From positions 203,635 through 267,634 of the forward strand of contig NZ_MJIL01000095.1 of the NCBI RefSeq assembly GCF_001939735.1: a stretch of 64,000 nt of DNA, read 5' to 3'. Source of the DNA: Photobacterium proteolyticum. Lineage in GTDB: Bacteria > Pseudomonadota > Gammaproteobacteria > Enterobacterales > Vibrionaceae. Under the pieces are notes generated by a model. The model searched no databases. It was not told where the DNA came from and saw nothing but the letters and a program-made list of their open reading frames with translations. The first letter of the stretch is position 1, and each line of letters begins with the position of its first letter. Positions 17,178-26,461 of this stretch are shown piece by piece. The position numbers were made by a program, and so were the translations under genes.

Positions 17178-17972
17178 TTAGGGATAATCAATCTTATGTT
17201 CCGTCTCAGAGGAGACCGAAGAGGCTTTCATGAATCCGCCTAACTTATCGACCAAATCTATTGGCATAGGGAACAAGATTGTAGTAGTGCGATCGTTGGA
17301 GATTTCAGTTAGCGTCTGCATATAACGAAGCTGGACAGCATTGGGGGCTTCGTTTAACACCATAGCGGCATCTTTCAACTTCTTTGAGGCTTCAAGCTCA
17401 CCAACAGCGTGAATAACCTTGGCTCGACGAGCACGCTCCGCTTCTGCTTGCCTTGCCAGAGCGCGAACCATACTTTCATCTAAATCAACATGCTTAATTT
17501 CGACATTCGCAATCTTAATTCCCCAGTTATCTGTGTGCTGGTCAAGGATCAATTGCAGATCTTTATTCAGCTCTTCCCGGGCCGACAGTAATTCGTCAAG
17601 CTCATGCTGTCCGAGTACCGAGCGCAAAGTTGTCTGCGATAACTGACTGGTCGCTTCGAGATAATTTTCGACATTATTGATTGCCATCTTTGGGTCAACG
17701 ACACGAAAATAGACAACCGCATTTACCCGAACCGACACATTATCCCTGGTGATCAGATCCTGTGTGGGTACATCCAGTACAATAGTCCGCAAATCAACCC
17801 GCACCATTTGCTGAATTATCGGTACAATGATGATCAGGCCAGGCCCCTTTACTTCATAAAACCGCCCCAAAAAGAAAACGACGGCACGTTCATACTCACG
17901 TAAAATCTTAAACATGCTGACGATTAAGACCACCACCAGCACGATTATCGTCGCTAACGAATAAGTAACCAT
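17178..17972 (-). CDS. Slipin-type SPFH/band 7 membrane protein
   Basis: A 264-residue stomatin-like (slipin) protein with one N-terminal membrane segment (TYSLATIIVLVVVLIVSMF), then the SPFH domain: REYERAVVFFLGRFYEVKGPGL, VLDVPTQDLITRDNVSVRVNAVVYFRV, and the helical AEAERARRAKVIHAVGELEAS. Slipins form membrane-bound oligomers and are nearly always encoded next to NfeD membrane proteases that cut their C-terminus. Here the start lies 3 bases after the nfeD stop codon, so the two are co-translated. The C-terminal FPMPIDLVDKL is the usual conserved hydrophobic tail. Substrate and physiological role are unknown; membrane-domain organisation or stress tolerance is the usual suggestion. Confidence 0.92.
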   Translation of the reverse strand: MVTYSLATIIVLVVVLIVSMFKILREYERAVVFFLGRFYEVKGPGLIIIVPIIQQMVRVDLRTIVLDVPTQDLITRDNVSVRVNAVVYFRVVDPKMAINNVENYLEATSQLSQTTLRSVLGQHELDELLSAREELNKDLQLILDQHTDNWGIKIANVEIKHVDLDESMVRALARQAEAERARRAKVIHAVGELEASKKLKDAAMVLNEAPNAVQLRYMQTLTEISNDRTTTILFPMPIDLVDKLGGFMKASSVSSETEHKIDYP

Positions 17973-17975
17973 ATG

Positions 17976-19397
17976 TTATTCCTTATTAGTTGAGGGATCA
18001 CTGTAGCCGTCTTCTACAACAAGATATAAACCCGAAACTCTTCTCACTACGACGCTCTGCCCTTTAGCCAATGGCTGGTCGCATTTCGCCTGCCATATCT
18101 CACCATCAACCAATACTCGACCATCACCTGGGAAGCCACTTACCACCTTGGCACTTTGCCCCAATAACACTTCTACACCGGTTGTAACGGGTTTGCGCCT
18201 TGCCTTAAGCAGCAATGCGAGGATGACAAAGGTAAAGAGAGCAGACACCACAGTCAGGCCAACTATAAGTGGGATGGCGATTTGATAGCCTGGTGTTTCA
18301 GTATCCATTAGCATAATCGAACCCAAAACAAAGGACACGATTCCGCCCAGACCAAGTATGCCGAAACTCGGGCTAAACGCTTCCGCAATCATCAGGGCAA
18401 TACCGAGCAGCAGCAAACCTAGCCCTGCGTAGCTCACGGGTAACATTTGCAGTGAATACATTGCCAATAACAGACATATACCACCGAGAACCCCAGGCAA
18501 ACCGACACCCGGGTTATAAAACTCCAACAGCAAACCATAGATCCCGATTAACATCAGAATATAGGCCACATTTGGGTTGGTGATGACAGAAAGCAACTTA
18601 AAGCGCCAGTCTTGCTCCCTCTCGACAAAAGCAATGTTGTCCAGCTCAATTTGTTGCTCTAAGCCGTTTATGGTGATGGTTCGCCCGTTCGACTGCGTCA
18701 TCAAGCTATCTAGATCGGCGGCAATAAAATCAATGACATTTTCTTTCAGGGCACTTTCGGCATCTAAACTCGCCGCTTCAGTTACCGCTTTCGCCGCCCA
18801 TTCTTCATTTCTGCCATGTAACTTGGCTAACCCCTGGATATAGGCAGTTGCATCATTAATGACCTTCTTCTCCATGGCGGTTTTCGCTTTTACCCGATCA
18901 TCTTCAGGTTTTGTCTCTTTTTCAGTAGCCGCAGATTCCTCTTCATTCGACTCTTTTTTCTCTTCCTTTGGCGCAAACGGATTACTACTGCTGTCATCAT
19001 CTTTTCCTGACGGAGCAGTTAAATTGACAGGCGTCGCCGCCCCCAAGTTGGTCCCAGGCGCCATAGCCGCAACATGACTGGCTAATAATATATACGTCCC
19101 GGCACTGGCAGCTCTAGCCCCTGACGGTCCGACCCAGGTTGCCACGGGAATTGATGATGTCGTGACTGCACGGATAATATCCCGCATGGAGGTATCCAGC
19201 CCTCCCGGGGTGTCCATTTTCAACACAATAAATGATGCCTGCGCCTCTCTGGCATCGTCGATTTCACGGGCCACATAATCACTCGTCGCCGGGCCAATTC
19301 CACCTCTAATTTCGATGACCCACACATTATCGGCAGAAGCTGAAAATGCTGTAAACAGTAAGGTCAATACCAGCGCACAATAAGAGAAAAGCCTCAT
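17976..19397 (-). CDS. nfeD: NfeD-family membrane serine protease (ClpP-like plus NfeD domain)
   Basis: A 473-residue membrane protease. It has a signal peptide (to about residue 22, ending ASA), a ClpP-class serine protease domain with VIEIRGGIGPATSDYVAREI and the nucleophile region GPSGARAASAGTYILLASH, interrupted by an acidic low-complexity insert rich in E, K and S (about residues 135-175), then about four membrane helices (residues about 270-390) and a C-terminal OB-fold NfeD domain (LLGQSAKVVSGFPGDGRVLVDGE within it). The acidic insert is longer than in many homologues. A GGGAGG ribosome-binding site precedes the ATG. Operon partner of the slipin. Confidence 0.91.
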   Translation of the reverse strand: MRLFSYCALVLTLLFTAFSASADNVWVIEIRGGIGPATSDYVAREIDDAREAQASFIVLKMDTPGGLDTSMRDIIRAVTTSSIPVATWVGPSGARAASAGTYILLASHVAAMAPGTNLGAATPVNLTAPSGKDDDSSSNPFAPKEEKKESNEEESAATEKETKPEDDRVKAKTAMEKKVINDATAYIQGLAKLHGRNEEWAAKAVTEAASLDAESALKENVIDFIAADLDSLMTQSNGRTITINGLEQQIELDNIAFVEREQDWRFKLLSVITNPNVAYILMLIGIYGLLLEFYNPGVGLPGVLGGICLLLAMYSLQMLPVSYAGLGLLLLGIALMIAEAFSPSFGILGLGGIVSFVLGSIMLMDTETPGYQIAIPLIVGLTVVSALFTFVILALLLKARRKPVTTGVEVLLGQSAKVVSGFPGDGRVLVDGEIWQAKCDQPLAKGQSVVVRRVSGLYLVVEDGYSDPSTNKE

Positions 19398-19744
19398 CTA
19401 ACTTCCTCCCCCAAGAAAAATAGCGACTTACTCGATAGTACTGCTAAGTTTCTGAGTTGCCATTAACTGCTATAAGCATAGCCTAAGTCATTAAGCACAC
19501 TGTTTTTATGGCTTCTTACATTCAAAAATAAGACAACAACATGAAGGAAAAATGACATTTATACTTAGGCAAGTATGGGCAAAAGAGCAGCCAATATGCA
19601 GAAACACTTAACCGTGCCTTGCCCAGAGTCAGAAAAACTTTCGAATGGCGATAGGTGTTACATAAGTATTTAGCAGAGAGTGATTTTGGTTTAGGTGAAA
19701 AAAATGGCGACCGGTAAGTCACCAAAGCCAAGTAAACAGTATTA
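19398..19744. other. Intergenic stretch without a convincing gene
   Basis: This is the upstream region of the nfeD-slipin operon. It contains only a 69-codon minus-strand frame (19522-19731) with unlikely composition and no homology I recognise, so no gene is called. The promoter of nfeD should lie in 19400-19480, but no box stands out. Confidence 0.5.
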
Positions 19745-20051
19745 TACCCAAGCTACCTCAAGATGCAGGATTCAGAGTGAGTCCAGCGTGCTCCGTTCAA
19801 GGAAAATGACGGTAGGAATGGTATTCCCTTTCAACGTTATTTGACACAGAAATGGACGTCGGAATGCCGAACCAACTGGCTCTCTCCCAAAGGGCGAGCT
19901 CCTGTTCTTTTAAGTAGATAGGGGCTTCTATACGTTGTTACCGATTATTAATTTAGAGCCACTAGATTTTCAAATCGGTGCCTAGCCTGCGCGGCCCGGC
20001 CACAACCCAAGTAATTCTCGCTGAAACGAGCATCTTGAGGTAGCTTGGGTG
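19745..20051. mobile_element. MITE-like element with 21-bp terminal inverted repeats
   Basis: About 307 bases bounded by perfect 21-bp terminal inverted repeats: the left one, starting ACCCAAGCTACC, at 19746-19766 and its exact reverse complement at 20030-20050. A TA dinucleotide flanks both sides (19743-19744 and 20052-20053), consistent with TA target duplication as in IS630/Tc1-type elements. The right end also folds locally: ACCCAAG (20005-20011) with CTTGGGT (20044-20050), enclosing CTCG-CTGAAA-CGAG (20017-20030). No coding capacity is visible. It sits 8 bases after the viaA stop codon. A related single end occurs at 38052-38071. Confidence 0.75.
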
Positions 20052-20058
20052 TACCGTG

Positions 20059-21507
20059 TTATTTCCACTTAAGTAGGCGCCCTAATTGCGACGGATGATA
20101 AGACCAGCAGTGGTCAAAGATTGTCATCAGCTCTGGGTTACCATATTTCGAAAGATTAACAGCATGGAAACGGTTCTTCTGCTCCTTGAGTTTGTTAATC
20201 CGCTTCATCATTGCATCGGGTTGAGACGGCGCGATAAAGTCTGACAACACAACCAAATCGGCATTCTTATATTTCCCACTAGTCATTAGCTCAATGGACT
20301 GATCAAGTACCGGGCCTAAATCTGTCCCGCCATGGAAAGAATAAGAAAGGAAATTCAGCACCTCACTGAGGCCGTCTTGTTTGGTCAGTTCATAGGTAAT
20401 TTGCTGTGTCGAGAACATGATGACATAGCAGTCCCGCTCTTCAGCCAGGGCAATTTGCATCAACCCGTAGGCCAATGCCTTGGCACATTGCTCAGGAAAA
20501 CCATTCATCGAACCAGAAGCATCTATACAAACGATAAACGGTCCCTTATCTTGTTCAACCTGCTTAGTCTGGCGCTTGTACGCCTTCACCTTTCTCAGCT
20601 TACGTTGCGCACCTTGCACACGATAATTCAACAGGCGCTTGTCGACCAAATGCTTGTAGAAGACGACTTCAAGCTCCGGATAGGCTAAAAACATCGCCTC
20701 GTTAGGCAAGAGCCTTGACAGATCATCACTCTCGTGTACACCAACAATATCATCCGTGACACTGTCACTGCGCTCTTCAACCATTTTGAGATCTTCTGAA
20801 CGAACACGTTCCTTGTTCGGATCGTCTATTTCACTGGCCATTCGGCCCAGCTTTTCGGCAATCTCCTGAAGCCCATTGTTCTTCTTCAAAAATCCAGCGA
20901 TCGATTTTAAGCTATCTACATCACTGCGAGTCAGCTTGGCCTTGGCCATGTCCCACAGACGACCTGCTTTCTTCTCGTCACCGGCTTCAGTGACCTCTTC
21001 CATCTGCTGCATAGTTTCGATGCGTTGATACAGATCCGCCAACAGCTTGTCTTTGTGTTGCTCCAGCTCAGTTTGCTGCGCCTCGGTCAATGACTTAGCC
21101 AATGCCTGATACCACTGGTTACAAAAATAGCTCTGAAACATTGGGTTATGTTTCTGGTGTTCTCTGTCTACCAGGGTTTTTGCCCTAAAATAAAAGGATG
21201 AATGGCCTTCGAGTCTTTTAACAATCGAGTCTGCATGTTCGACAAAGTACTCAGGCTCCCAATTACTCACTTCATGGTAGAGATCTATCTCCTGCTGAAA
21301 CCGAGCCTCTATACTGACCTTGGTAACACGATGCTGTACCTGTCCCCGCCATTTCATGATCTGGTTTTTCATCGCCGCTTTGATGCCGGGATTAGACTCA
21401 GCCGCAACTATCAGCTGCGGGCGCATCATCAGTTCATGAACTGCATTGTCAATAATACCTGACTCAGCAAGCATCATTGCAATATTTACACTTTCAGTAA
21501 CTGGCAT
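20059..21507 (-). CDS. viaA: ATPase-regulator VWA protein ViaA
   Basis: ViaA is the von Willebrand factor A partner of the MoxR ATPase RavA. In E. coli the pair interacts with LdcI, respiratory complex I and fumarate reductase and affects aminoglycoside uptake. The 482-residue protein (E. coli 483) has a helical N-terminal half and a C-terminal VWA domain with the MIDAS motif DASGSMNG (in IVCIDASGSMNGFPE), a conserved threonine in SFHGGTDLGPVL and an aspartate in VVLSDF. GGAG lies 7 bases before the start; the gap to the upstream ravA is 14 bases, so they form one operon. The MITE adjoins its stop codon. Confidence 0.95.
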   Translation of the reverse strand: MPVTESVNIAMMLAESGIIDNAVHELMMRPQLIVAAESNPGIKAAMKNQIMKWRGQVQHRVTKVSIEARFQQEIDLYHEVSNWEPEYFVEHADSIVKRLEGHSSFYFRAKTLVDREHQKHNPMFQSYFCNQWYQALAKSLTEAQQTELEQHKDKLLADLYQRIETMQQMEEVTEAGDEKKAGRLWDMAKAKLTRSDVDSLKSIAGFLKKNNGLQEIAEKLGRMASEIDDPNKERVRSEDLKMVEERSDSVTDDIVGVHESDDLSRLLPNEAMFLAYPELEVVFYKHLVDKRLLNYRVQGAQRKLRKVKAYKRQTKQVEQDKGPFIVCIDASGSMNGFPEQCAKALAYGLMQIALAEERDCYVIMFSTQQITYELTKQDGLSEVLNFLSYSFHGGTDLGPVLDQSIELMTSGKYKNADLVVLSDFIAPSQPDAMMKRINKLKEQKNRFHAVNLSKYGNPELMTIFDHCWSYHPSQLGRLLKWK

Positions 21508-21521
21508 AGAAGTTCTCCAGC

Positions 21522-23177
21522 TTAAGCAAAGTACTCAGACATCTGAGAGATCCGAAACGCGCTCTTCTCAATCACAATCTTCAGATCAGCAACGGAATCT
21601 GAGGCCGATGAAATACTTTGCTCTATCAAAGCCGGAAGCTCGGCATCGACAAAGTTATGAGGTAATGCGCCATGGAAGCTGCTACGGGACACCTTAAGGC
21701 TATGCTCAGCATCTGCAATTTTACCTGATGCCTTCTCTGCCTCGATCTGCCACAGTTGCTGTTGGGCATCAGTCATACCATCTGCACCTGCAACACCAAC
21801 CAAGACAGAGCGATTAGCAATATCTTTAATGACCAAACGATGCTGGGCGTCAACCTCAAACTGTAATCGACAAAGGTGGGTATTCTTGTTGACGAAGCCG
21901 TAGATATCGCATTGGCCGGTTTTAATTTTCTTCTCAAACTCATCGCCATCAACATACACCCAACGGCTGTCTCCGGTTTCTTGTTCGGAAACAGACGGAT
22001 TTTGCTGCAGCATGACCAGCTTGATCATTCGCGGATTATGATTCACGTTATAACGTCGAGCGGTAGAGAAATCACACTTGAACCTCTCTTTACGCATCAT
22101 AGTTTCGTGCTCAAAGGTGATGCACAGCTCAGAGGCAATATCATCATGGACATCATCGATAATACTCTGTGCCTCATTGGCATTTAGTTGCGCCGTCTCC
22201 TGATTGAAAGCTTTCTGAGTCGCAAACTCACTGATGATGGAACGAACGACATTGCGTGATTCAGGGCTATGCCATAAACAGTCTTGCAACAGCAACAAAT
22301 CAAGCGGATTGATGGCTTCCCTTCCGTTGAAGAACGCACTCGTCTTCAGCAGACGCACTGACTTTTTCCAACGGCGATCTGAGATATACAGCTCACTATC
22401 TTCAGAGGCAAAATCCTCGCCAGCCTCAGCGCGCTGTTCAACCATCGATTTCAGTTCATAGATTTTTTCAAAGATCTCATCATTCAAGCGGATCTCGTCG
22501 ATATGCTGCTGCCAACTCTCATATTCTTCATCGGTAATTGCCAGCCCCGGCTCTAATTCTTTTATCGACGGTCCGTCTCCCATCAGCATGGCTTTAAAGT
22601 TCTGCTTTTCTTGAATCCGATTAACAAACACGCGTACTAGCATTCGGTCAAACAACGCTTCCAGTCCGCTGTCTTCTTCGGGCAATTCATTGGATGCCGT
22701 AACCAAGAGGCGCATGGGTACCGGGAGGATATCCTGACCGTTTTTAAATGTGCGCTCATTGACAACAGTCAGCAAGGTGTTGAGAATGGCAGGACCAGCT
22801 TTCCAGATCTCATCAAGAAACACGACCTGCGCAGTCGGTAAATAACCGTCCACCAACCTTACATACTTACCGTTATCTTTTAGCTCTTGAATAGAGAGTG
22901 GACCAAACACTTCTTCAGGGGTAGAAAAGCGCGTCATCAGATAATCAAAAAATTGGCTATTATCAAATGCTTGAATCAAGCGCTTGGCAATAAGGCTTTT
23001 TGCAATGCCCGGAGGACCCAGCAGAAATACACTCTCACCAGCTAAGGCTGCAAGCAAGCACAGCTTAATCGTTTCTTCGCGCTCATAGACACCATTAGAC
23101 AGAGCCTTAACAAGTTTTTGGATCCTTTCAGACACCAAGGCTTTATTTGGTTGTGCTTGTCTTGCCATTGTTAGCAT
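21522..23177 (-). CDS. ravA: MoxR-family AAA+ ATPase RavA
   Basis: RavA is a hexameric AAA+ ATPase that works with ViaA. The 551-residue protein carries Walker A GPPGIAKS, the family signature LMTRFSTPEEVFGPLSIQ, Walker B VVFLDEIWK and sensor TASNELPE. A triple-helical/LARA-type insertion and a beta-rich part follow. It is about 50 residues longer than E. coli RavA (498), mainly in the C-terminal half (residues about 300-500). The start at 23177 has GAGG 7 bases before it; a second ATG at 23166-23168 is possible. Divergent from the diguanylate cyclase gene, with a 579-base gap that should hold both promoters. Confidence 0.95.
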   Translation of the reverse strand: MLTMARQAQPNKALVSERIQKLVKALSNGVYEREETIKLCLLAALAGESVFLLGPPGIAKSLIAKRLIQAFDNSQFFDYLMTRFSTPEEVFGPLSIQELKDNGKYVRLVDGYLPTAQVVFLDEIWKAGPAILNTLLTVVNERTFKNGQDILPVPMRLLVTASNELPEEDSGLEALFDRMLVRVFVNRIQEKQNFKAMLMGDGPSIKELEPGLAITDEEYESWQQHIDEIRLNDEIFEKIYELKSMVEQRAEAGEDFASEDSELYISDRRWKKSVRLLKTSAFFNGREAINPLDLLLLQDCLWHSPESRNVVRSIISEFATQKAFNQETAQLNANEAQSIIDDVHDDIASELCITFEHETMMRKERFKCDFSTARRYNVNHNPRMIKLVMLQQNPSVSEQETGDSRWVYVDGDEFEKKIKTGQCDIYGFVNKNTHLCRLQFEVDAQHRLVIKDIANRSVLVGVAGADGMTDAQQQLWQIEAEKASGKIADAEHSLKVSRSSFHGALPHNFVDAELPALIEQSISSASDSVADLKIVIEKSAFRISQMSEYFA

Positions 23178-23756
23178 ATTCCGACCTCTCTAATTGTTAT
23201 GTCCATGTGCCTGTAGCACAACAATTCTAGTCTTCTATAGAATAGACATAAAACACGTCATGTTACAATAATGTTAACTGAAATAATTTGTTACATTCCT
23301 TGTATATCAGACAGTTCGTTCTACAGCCATAAGTGAAACTATGATTGCATTATTGAGATCTTGCTTAGTAAATGTGATTCAGTTATACCGTATAAATGCT
23401 CTCGAAATAATTAGTTAATATTCATGTGGTTAATATAGACTCCGCTTTTATTGCTGTTTTTTTGCACGATAAGAAACAAATGATACATTTCACAGTTTTC
23501 AAATGAGTTCCTTATCAGAATAGTTATTTCATCTCCGAAGCCATTGTTTGTTTTTGAACCAAGGTTTTAAGTTTGTGATCAAATTAACAAATTCGAGTCA
23601 ATAACAACCCAAAAAAAGCCCCCTTATTTCACCTAGAAAGATCAGCGTTGGATTTCATTTGTTCATCCAGCAAATAACTTGTGTGTGGTTTCATACTCTG
23701 ACACTATATTTAGCTCTTAACGTCATAGAATTTCTTCGCCTTTTCTTTGGTAATAA
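23178..23756. other. Long AT-rich divergent intergenic region
   Basis: This 579-base stretch separates ravA (minus) from the diguanylate cyclase gene (plus). It is AT-rich and has no open frame with a ribosome-binding site and no strong hairpin. It must hold the ravA-viaA promoter near 23200-23280 and the cyclase promoter near 23680-23740. The length is unusual for two promoters, so a regulatory RNA or multiple binding sites are possible, but nothing specific could be supported. Confidence 0.4.
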
Positions 23757-24644
23757 ATGAACAGCCTATCTCAACTCCCTAAGCGGTTAGCCATTGTCGT
23801 TACCGCTGGTATCTGCTTATCTGTATTGGTTCCGTCAGGAGGTGCGCTAGACGTCATACTGTCTATTTTTTCTCTCGTATTGATTATTATTTTACTACGT
23901 GAAGACTTCGGCAATGAAATGCGCGGTTGGCTATTCCTCGCATTAGGGACATACGGGCTTGGCGTACTAGCCGATTTGCTTGATGAAATTCCTGAGTTAA
24001 GGAAACATTGGCTACTTGATAGTACCGATGACATTTTCATGCATATTGGCGTTTTCTTAATCTGCTTTTGCTTTAATAAAATGCTTCGCCAACGATTTAA
24101 CCTTATCGGTAAACTCAATATTCAAATAGCCAAAGCACGCACCCTGGAGGGACAACTGAGCCGTTTAGCCCTTCAAGATGACCTAACCGGCCTGAATAAC
24201 CGACGCGCGTTATTTCGTCGCTTCGACAACATGGCCATTCACCTTGAAAGAGGGATCCTTGCTTATATCGACCTCGATAACTTCAAACAGGTCAACGATC
24301 GTCTGGGGCATAATCATGGTGACCAACTACTGATCAATATCGCCTCGTACTTGTTGAAAACCGTCCCGACCGGCAGCCAAATATACCGCATTGGAGGTGA
24401 CGAGTTTGTCGTGTTACTCCCTGACGAAGATCAGAAAAAATGTTATCAATGGATTGATACTTTGTATGAAGTTACGGCTGAAACTCGAGAGCATTACAAT
24501 ATCGATATCAGTATTGGACTGGCGCCATACTACCCCGGAAACCTGAGCGAGCCTGACGCTATTTTAGCGAAAGCGGATAAGGCGATGTACAAAAACAAAC
24601 TCAACAAGGAGCGGACAAACCAGTCTTTATCCGTTGTTTCTTAA
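23757..24644 (+). CDS. Membrane diguanylate cyclase (GGDEF)
   Basis: The enzyme makes c-di-GMP from two GTP. The 295-residue protein has three to four membrane segments in residues about 8-110 (LAIVVTAGICLSVLVPSGGALDV, then VILSIFSLVLIIILL and GVFLICFCFNKML), a short coil, and a GGDEF domain from about residue 130 with DDLTGLNNRRALFRRF, YIDLDNFKQVND and an intact active site GGDEF (213-217). The product-inhibition RxxD motif expected just before the active site reads P-T-G-S, so feedback inhibition is probably absent. The ribosome-binding site is weak. It may supply c-di-GMP to PelD or other receptors; this is inference. Confidence 0.92.
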   Translation: MNSLSQLPKRLAIVVTAGICLSVLVPSGGALDVILSIFSLVLIIILLREDFGNEMRGWLFLALGTYGLGVLADLLDEIPELRKHWLLDSTDDIFMHIGVFLICFCFNKMLRQRFNLIGKLNIQIAKARTLEGQLSRLALQDDLTGLNNRRALFRRFDNMAIHLERGILAYIDLDNFKQVNDRLGHNHGDQLLINIASYLLKTVPTGSQIYRIGGDEFVVLLPDEDQKKCYQWIDTLYEVTAETREHYNIDISIGLAPYYPGNLSEPDAILAKADKAMYKNKLNKERTNQSLSVVS

Positions 24645-24725
24645 CCCCACTTCTTCACATTACTGTCATATACCCGTAATAAGATGTCCGGCGATCTTAT
24701 TCTGGTTTATTTTTGGAGAAATGTA

Positions 24726-25550
24726 ATGTTATCCAGGGCTACTACCCTATGCACCATTTTCGCCGGCCTTGCATTTAATGTACATGCTAAAGAGACTGTT
24801 ACGGTTACAGGATCCACATCTGTTAGCCATGTTGTTGAAGTGCTTGCAGAGACCTACTCCCAAGCTAATAAAGAAACATTTATTGCAGTACAGGGAGTGG
24901 GGTCTTCTGCTGGTATTGCCGCAGTCAAACAAAATGCTGCCGATATTGGTATGAGCTCGCGGTATTTAAAGACAGCAGAAATTAACCCTGACGTACAAAC
25001 TGTCACTATTGCCCATGACGGTATCGCCCTCATCGTTAACAAAAGCAACCCAGTTACAAACCTGACCAAAGAGCAAGTATCCAAAATCTACCACGGCGAA
25101 ATTACCAACTGGAAACAAGTGGGTGGACCTGATCTGAAAATGGCTGTCGTAAGCCGTGAAAATGCATCAGGCTCTCGCTTCTCTTTCGAGGATTTCATGG
25201 GACTGACACAGCAAGTCGCCGGTCAGACGGTCTCTGATATCAACCCGCAAGTACTGGTGGTCAATACCAACGGCACAGTAAAAAGTTTAGTCTCGCGCAA
25301 TACCCATGCGATTGGCTATATTTCCCTGGGTTCAGTCGATGACTCCGTAAAAGCGTTGGCATTTGAAGGGGTTGAACCTAGCCTGGCAAAACTGGAGTCC
25401 GGTGACTATAAAATTTCCCGACCATTCCTAATGCTGTACAAAGAAAAGAAAATCGCTGATAACGCCAAGGCATTTATTGACTACGTTATCTCCGATAATG
25501 GCCAGACAATCATCGAAAAACGCGGTTATCTTGCAGCCAATCCACAGTAA
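24726..25550 (+). CDS. Periplasmic phosphate-binding protein, PstS-like
   Basis: A 274-residue periplasmic substrate-binding protein of the PstS/PBP-like family. After a signal peptide (MLSRATTLCTIFAGLAFNVHA) it begins ETVTVTGSTSVSHVVEVLAE, the phosphate-binding loop pattern, and later has NASGSRFSFEDFMG and GTVKSLVSRNTHAIGYISLG. The ATG at 24726 is 7 bases after GGAG; an earlier in-frame ATG at 24684 would put 14 residues before the signal peptide. No pstC, pstA or pstB lies beside it, so it is an orphan binding protein, perhaps serving a transporter elsewhere or acting as a surface or adhesion-type PstS. No Pho box was recognised upstream. Confidence 0.88.
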   Translation: MLSRATTLCTIFAGLAFNVHAKETVTVTGSTSVSHVVEVLAETYSQANKETFIAVQGVGSSAGIAAVKQNAADIGMSSRYLKTAEINPDVQTVTIAHDGIALIVNKSNPVTNLTKEQVSKIYHGEITNWKQVGGPDLKMAVVSRENASGSRFSFEDFMGLTQQVAGQTVSDINPQVLVVNTNGTVKSLVSRNTHAIGYISLGSVDDSVKALAFEGVEPSLAKLESGDYKISRPFLMLYKEKKIADNAKAFIDYVISDNGQTIIEKRGYLAANPQ

Positions 25551-25574
25551 CGCCAATTCACAATGACAGTGACT

Positions 25575-25596
25575 AGGCCAGCACATGCTGGCCTTT
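25575..25596. terminator. Hairpin between pstS-like and sseA
   Basis: AGGCCAGC (25575-25582), loop ACAT, GCTGGCCT (25587-25594) then TT. An 8-bp perfect stem between convergent genes; the T-tract is short on both strands. Confidence 0.65.
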
Positions 25597-25609
25597 GACT
25601 CTCAACGCT

Positions 25610-26461
25610 TTATTGAACAACGGGATATTTCATAACCCGTCCCCATTCTGTCCATGAGCCATCATACACTGTCAACTTATTGCGACCTGCTAGTTCAGCG
25701 GCCAGAGCCAACACGCAAGCTGTTACCCCGGAGCCGCAACTAAATACCAAGCGTTGTTCTGGATCACTTACCGCATCAAAGCGCTTCACTAGCTGTTCAA
25801 CACTAATAAAGTGGCCGTCTTTCACCAACTGTGAAAAAGGCAGGCTTTTGGCGTTTGGCATATGTCCACTACGAACGCCTTTACGCGGCTCGGGCTGGGT
25901 GCCATAGAAACGTGCGGCTGGCCGGGCATCAATTACTACAGTATCCAATGCATCTAACTGAGTACTTAAAGTATCAGCATCAATTACCCACTCAGGCTGA
26001 AAATCACTGTTATATTCAGTCTTCGCCACTTGCTCGGGAGTGTCAGTATCAATTGGCAGTCCTGCCTCTTCCCAGGCTGGCAGCCCTCCATCAAGTACAG
26101 CAACCGATTGGTGTCCCATCGCCCTGAACATCCACCAAACTCTTGGTGCCGAAAAGAGCCCTTGGCTGTCGTAAACAACAATGTTATCGCTAGATTGGAT
26201 TCCAAGCTCAGAGCACGCCTGAGAGAACAGCATCGATGACGGTAACATATGTGGTAACTCGGTGTCTGGTGCGGCGATTTTTTTATCAAAATCAAAAAAG
26301 CGAGCACCGGGGATACGCTTTTCCAACCATTCCTGCTCCGGATCACGTTCTACTCCAGGTAAAAACCAACTGGCATCAAGTACCACGATGTCAGATCTTT
26401 CAACTTGCTCGGCCAGCCACTGGACTGACACAAGCGGGGACGGGAACTTTTTTTCCGACAT
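25610..26461 (-). CDS. sseA: 3-mercaptopyruvate sulfurtransferase
   Basis: A two-domain rhodanese of 283 residues that transfers sulfur from 3-mercaptopyruvate to thiols or cyanide. The N-terminal inactive rhodanese domain begins VSVQWLAEQVERSDIVVLDASWFLPG. The C-terminal catalytic domain contains the active-site loop CGSGVTA with C242, the sequence that separates mercaptopyruvate sulfurtransferases from thiosulfate sulfurtransferases (CRxG[K/R][T/S] type). Length fits SseA (about 281). Single gene, convergent with the PstS-like gene. Confidence 0.93.
   Translation of the reverse strand: MSEKKFPSPLVSVQWLAEQVERSDIVVLDASWFLPGVERDPEQEWLEKRIPGARFFDFDKKIAAPDTELPHMLPSSMLFSQACSELGIQSSDNIVVYDSQGLFSAPRVWWMFRAMGHQSVAVLDGGLPAWEEAGLPIDTDTPEQVAKTEYNSDFQPEWVIDADTLSTQLDALDTVVIDARPAARFYGTQPEPRKGVRSGHMPNAKSLPFSQLVKDGHFISVEQLVKRFDAVSDPEQRLVFSCGSGVTACVLALAAELAGRNKLTVYDGSWTEWGRVMKYPVVQ

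Noticed and set aside
19522..19731. 69-codon minus-strand frame next to the MITE
   Set aside because: Unusual composition, no ribosome-binding site seen and no recognised domain; probably chance.
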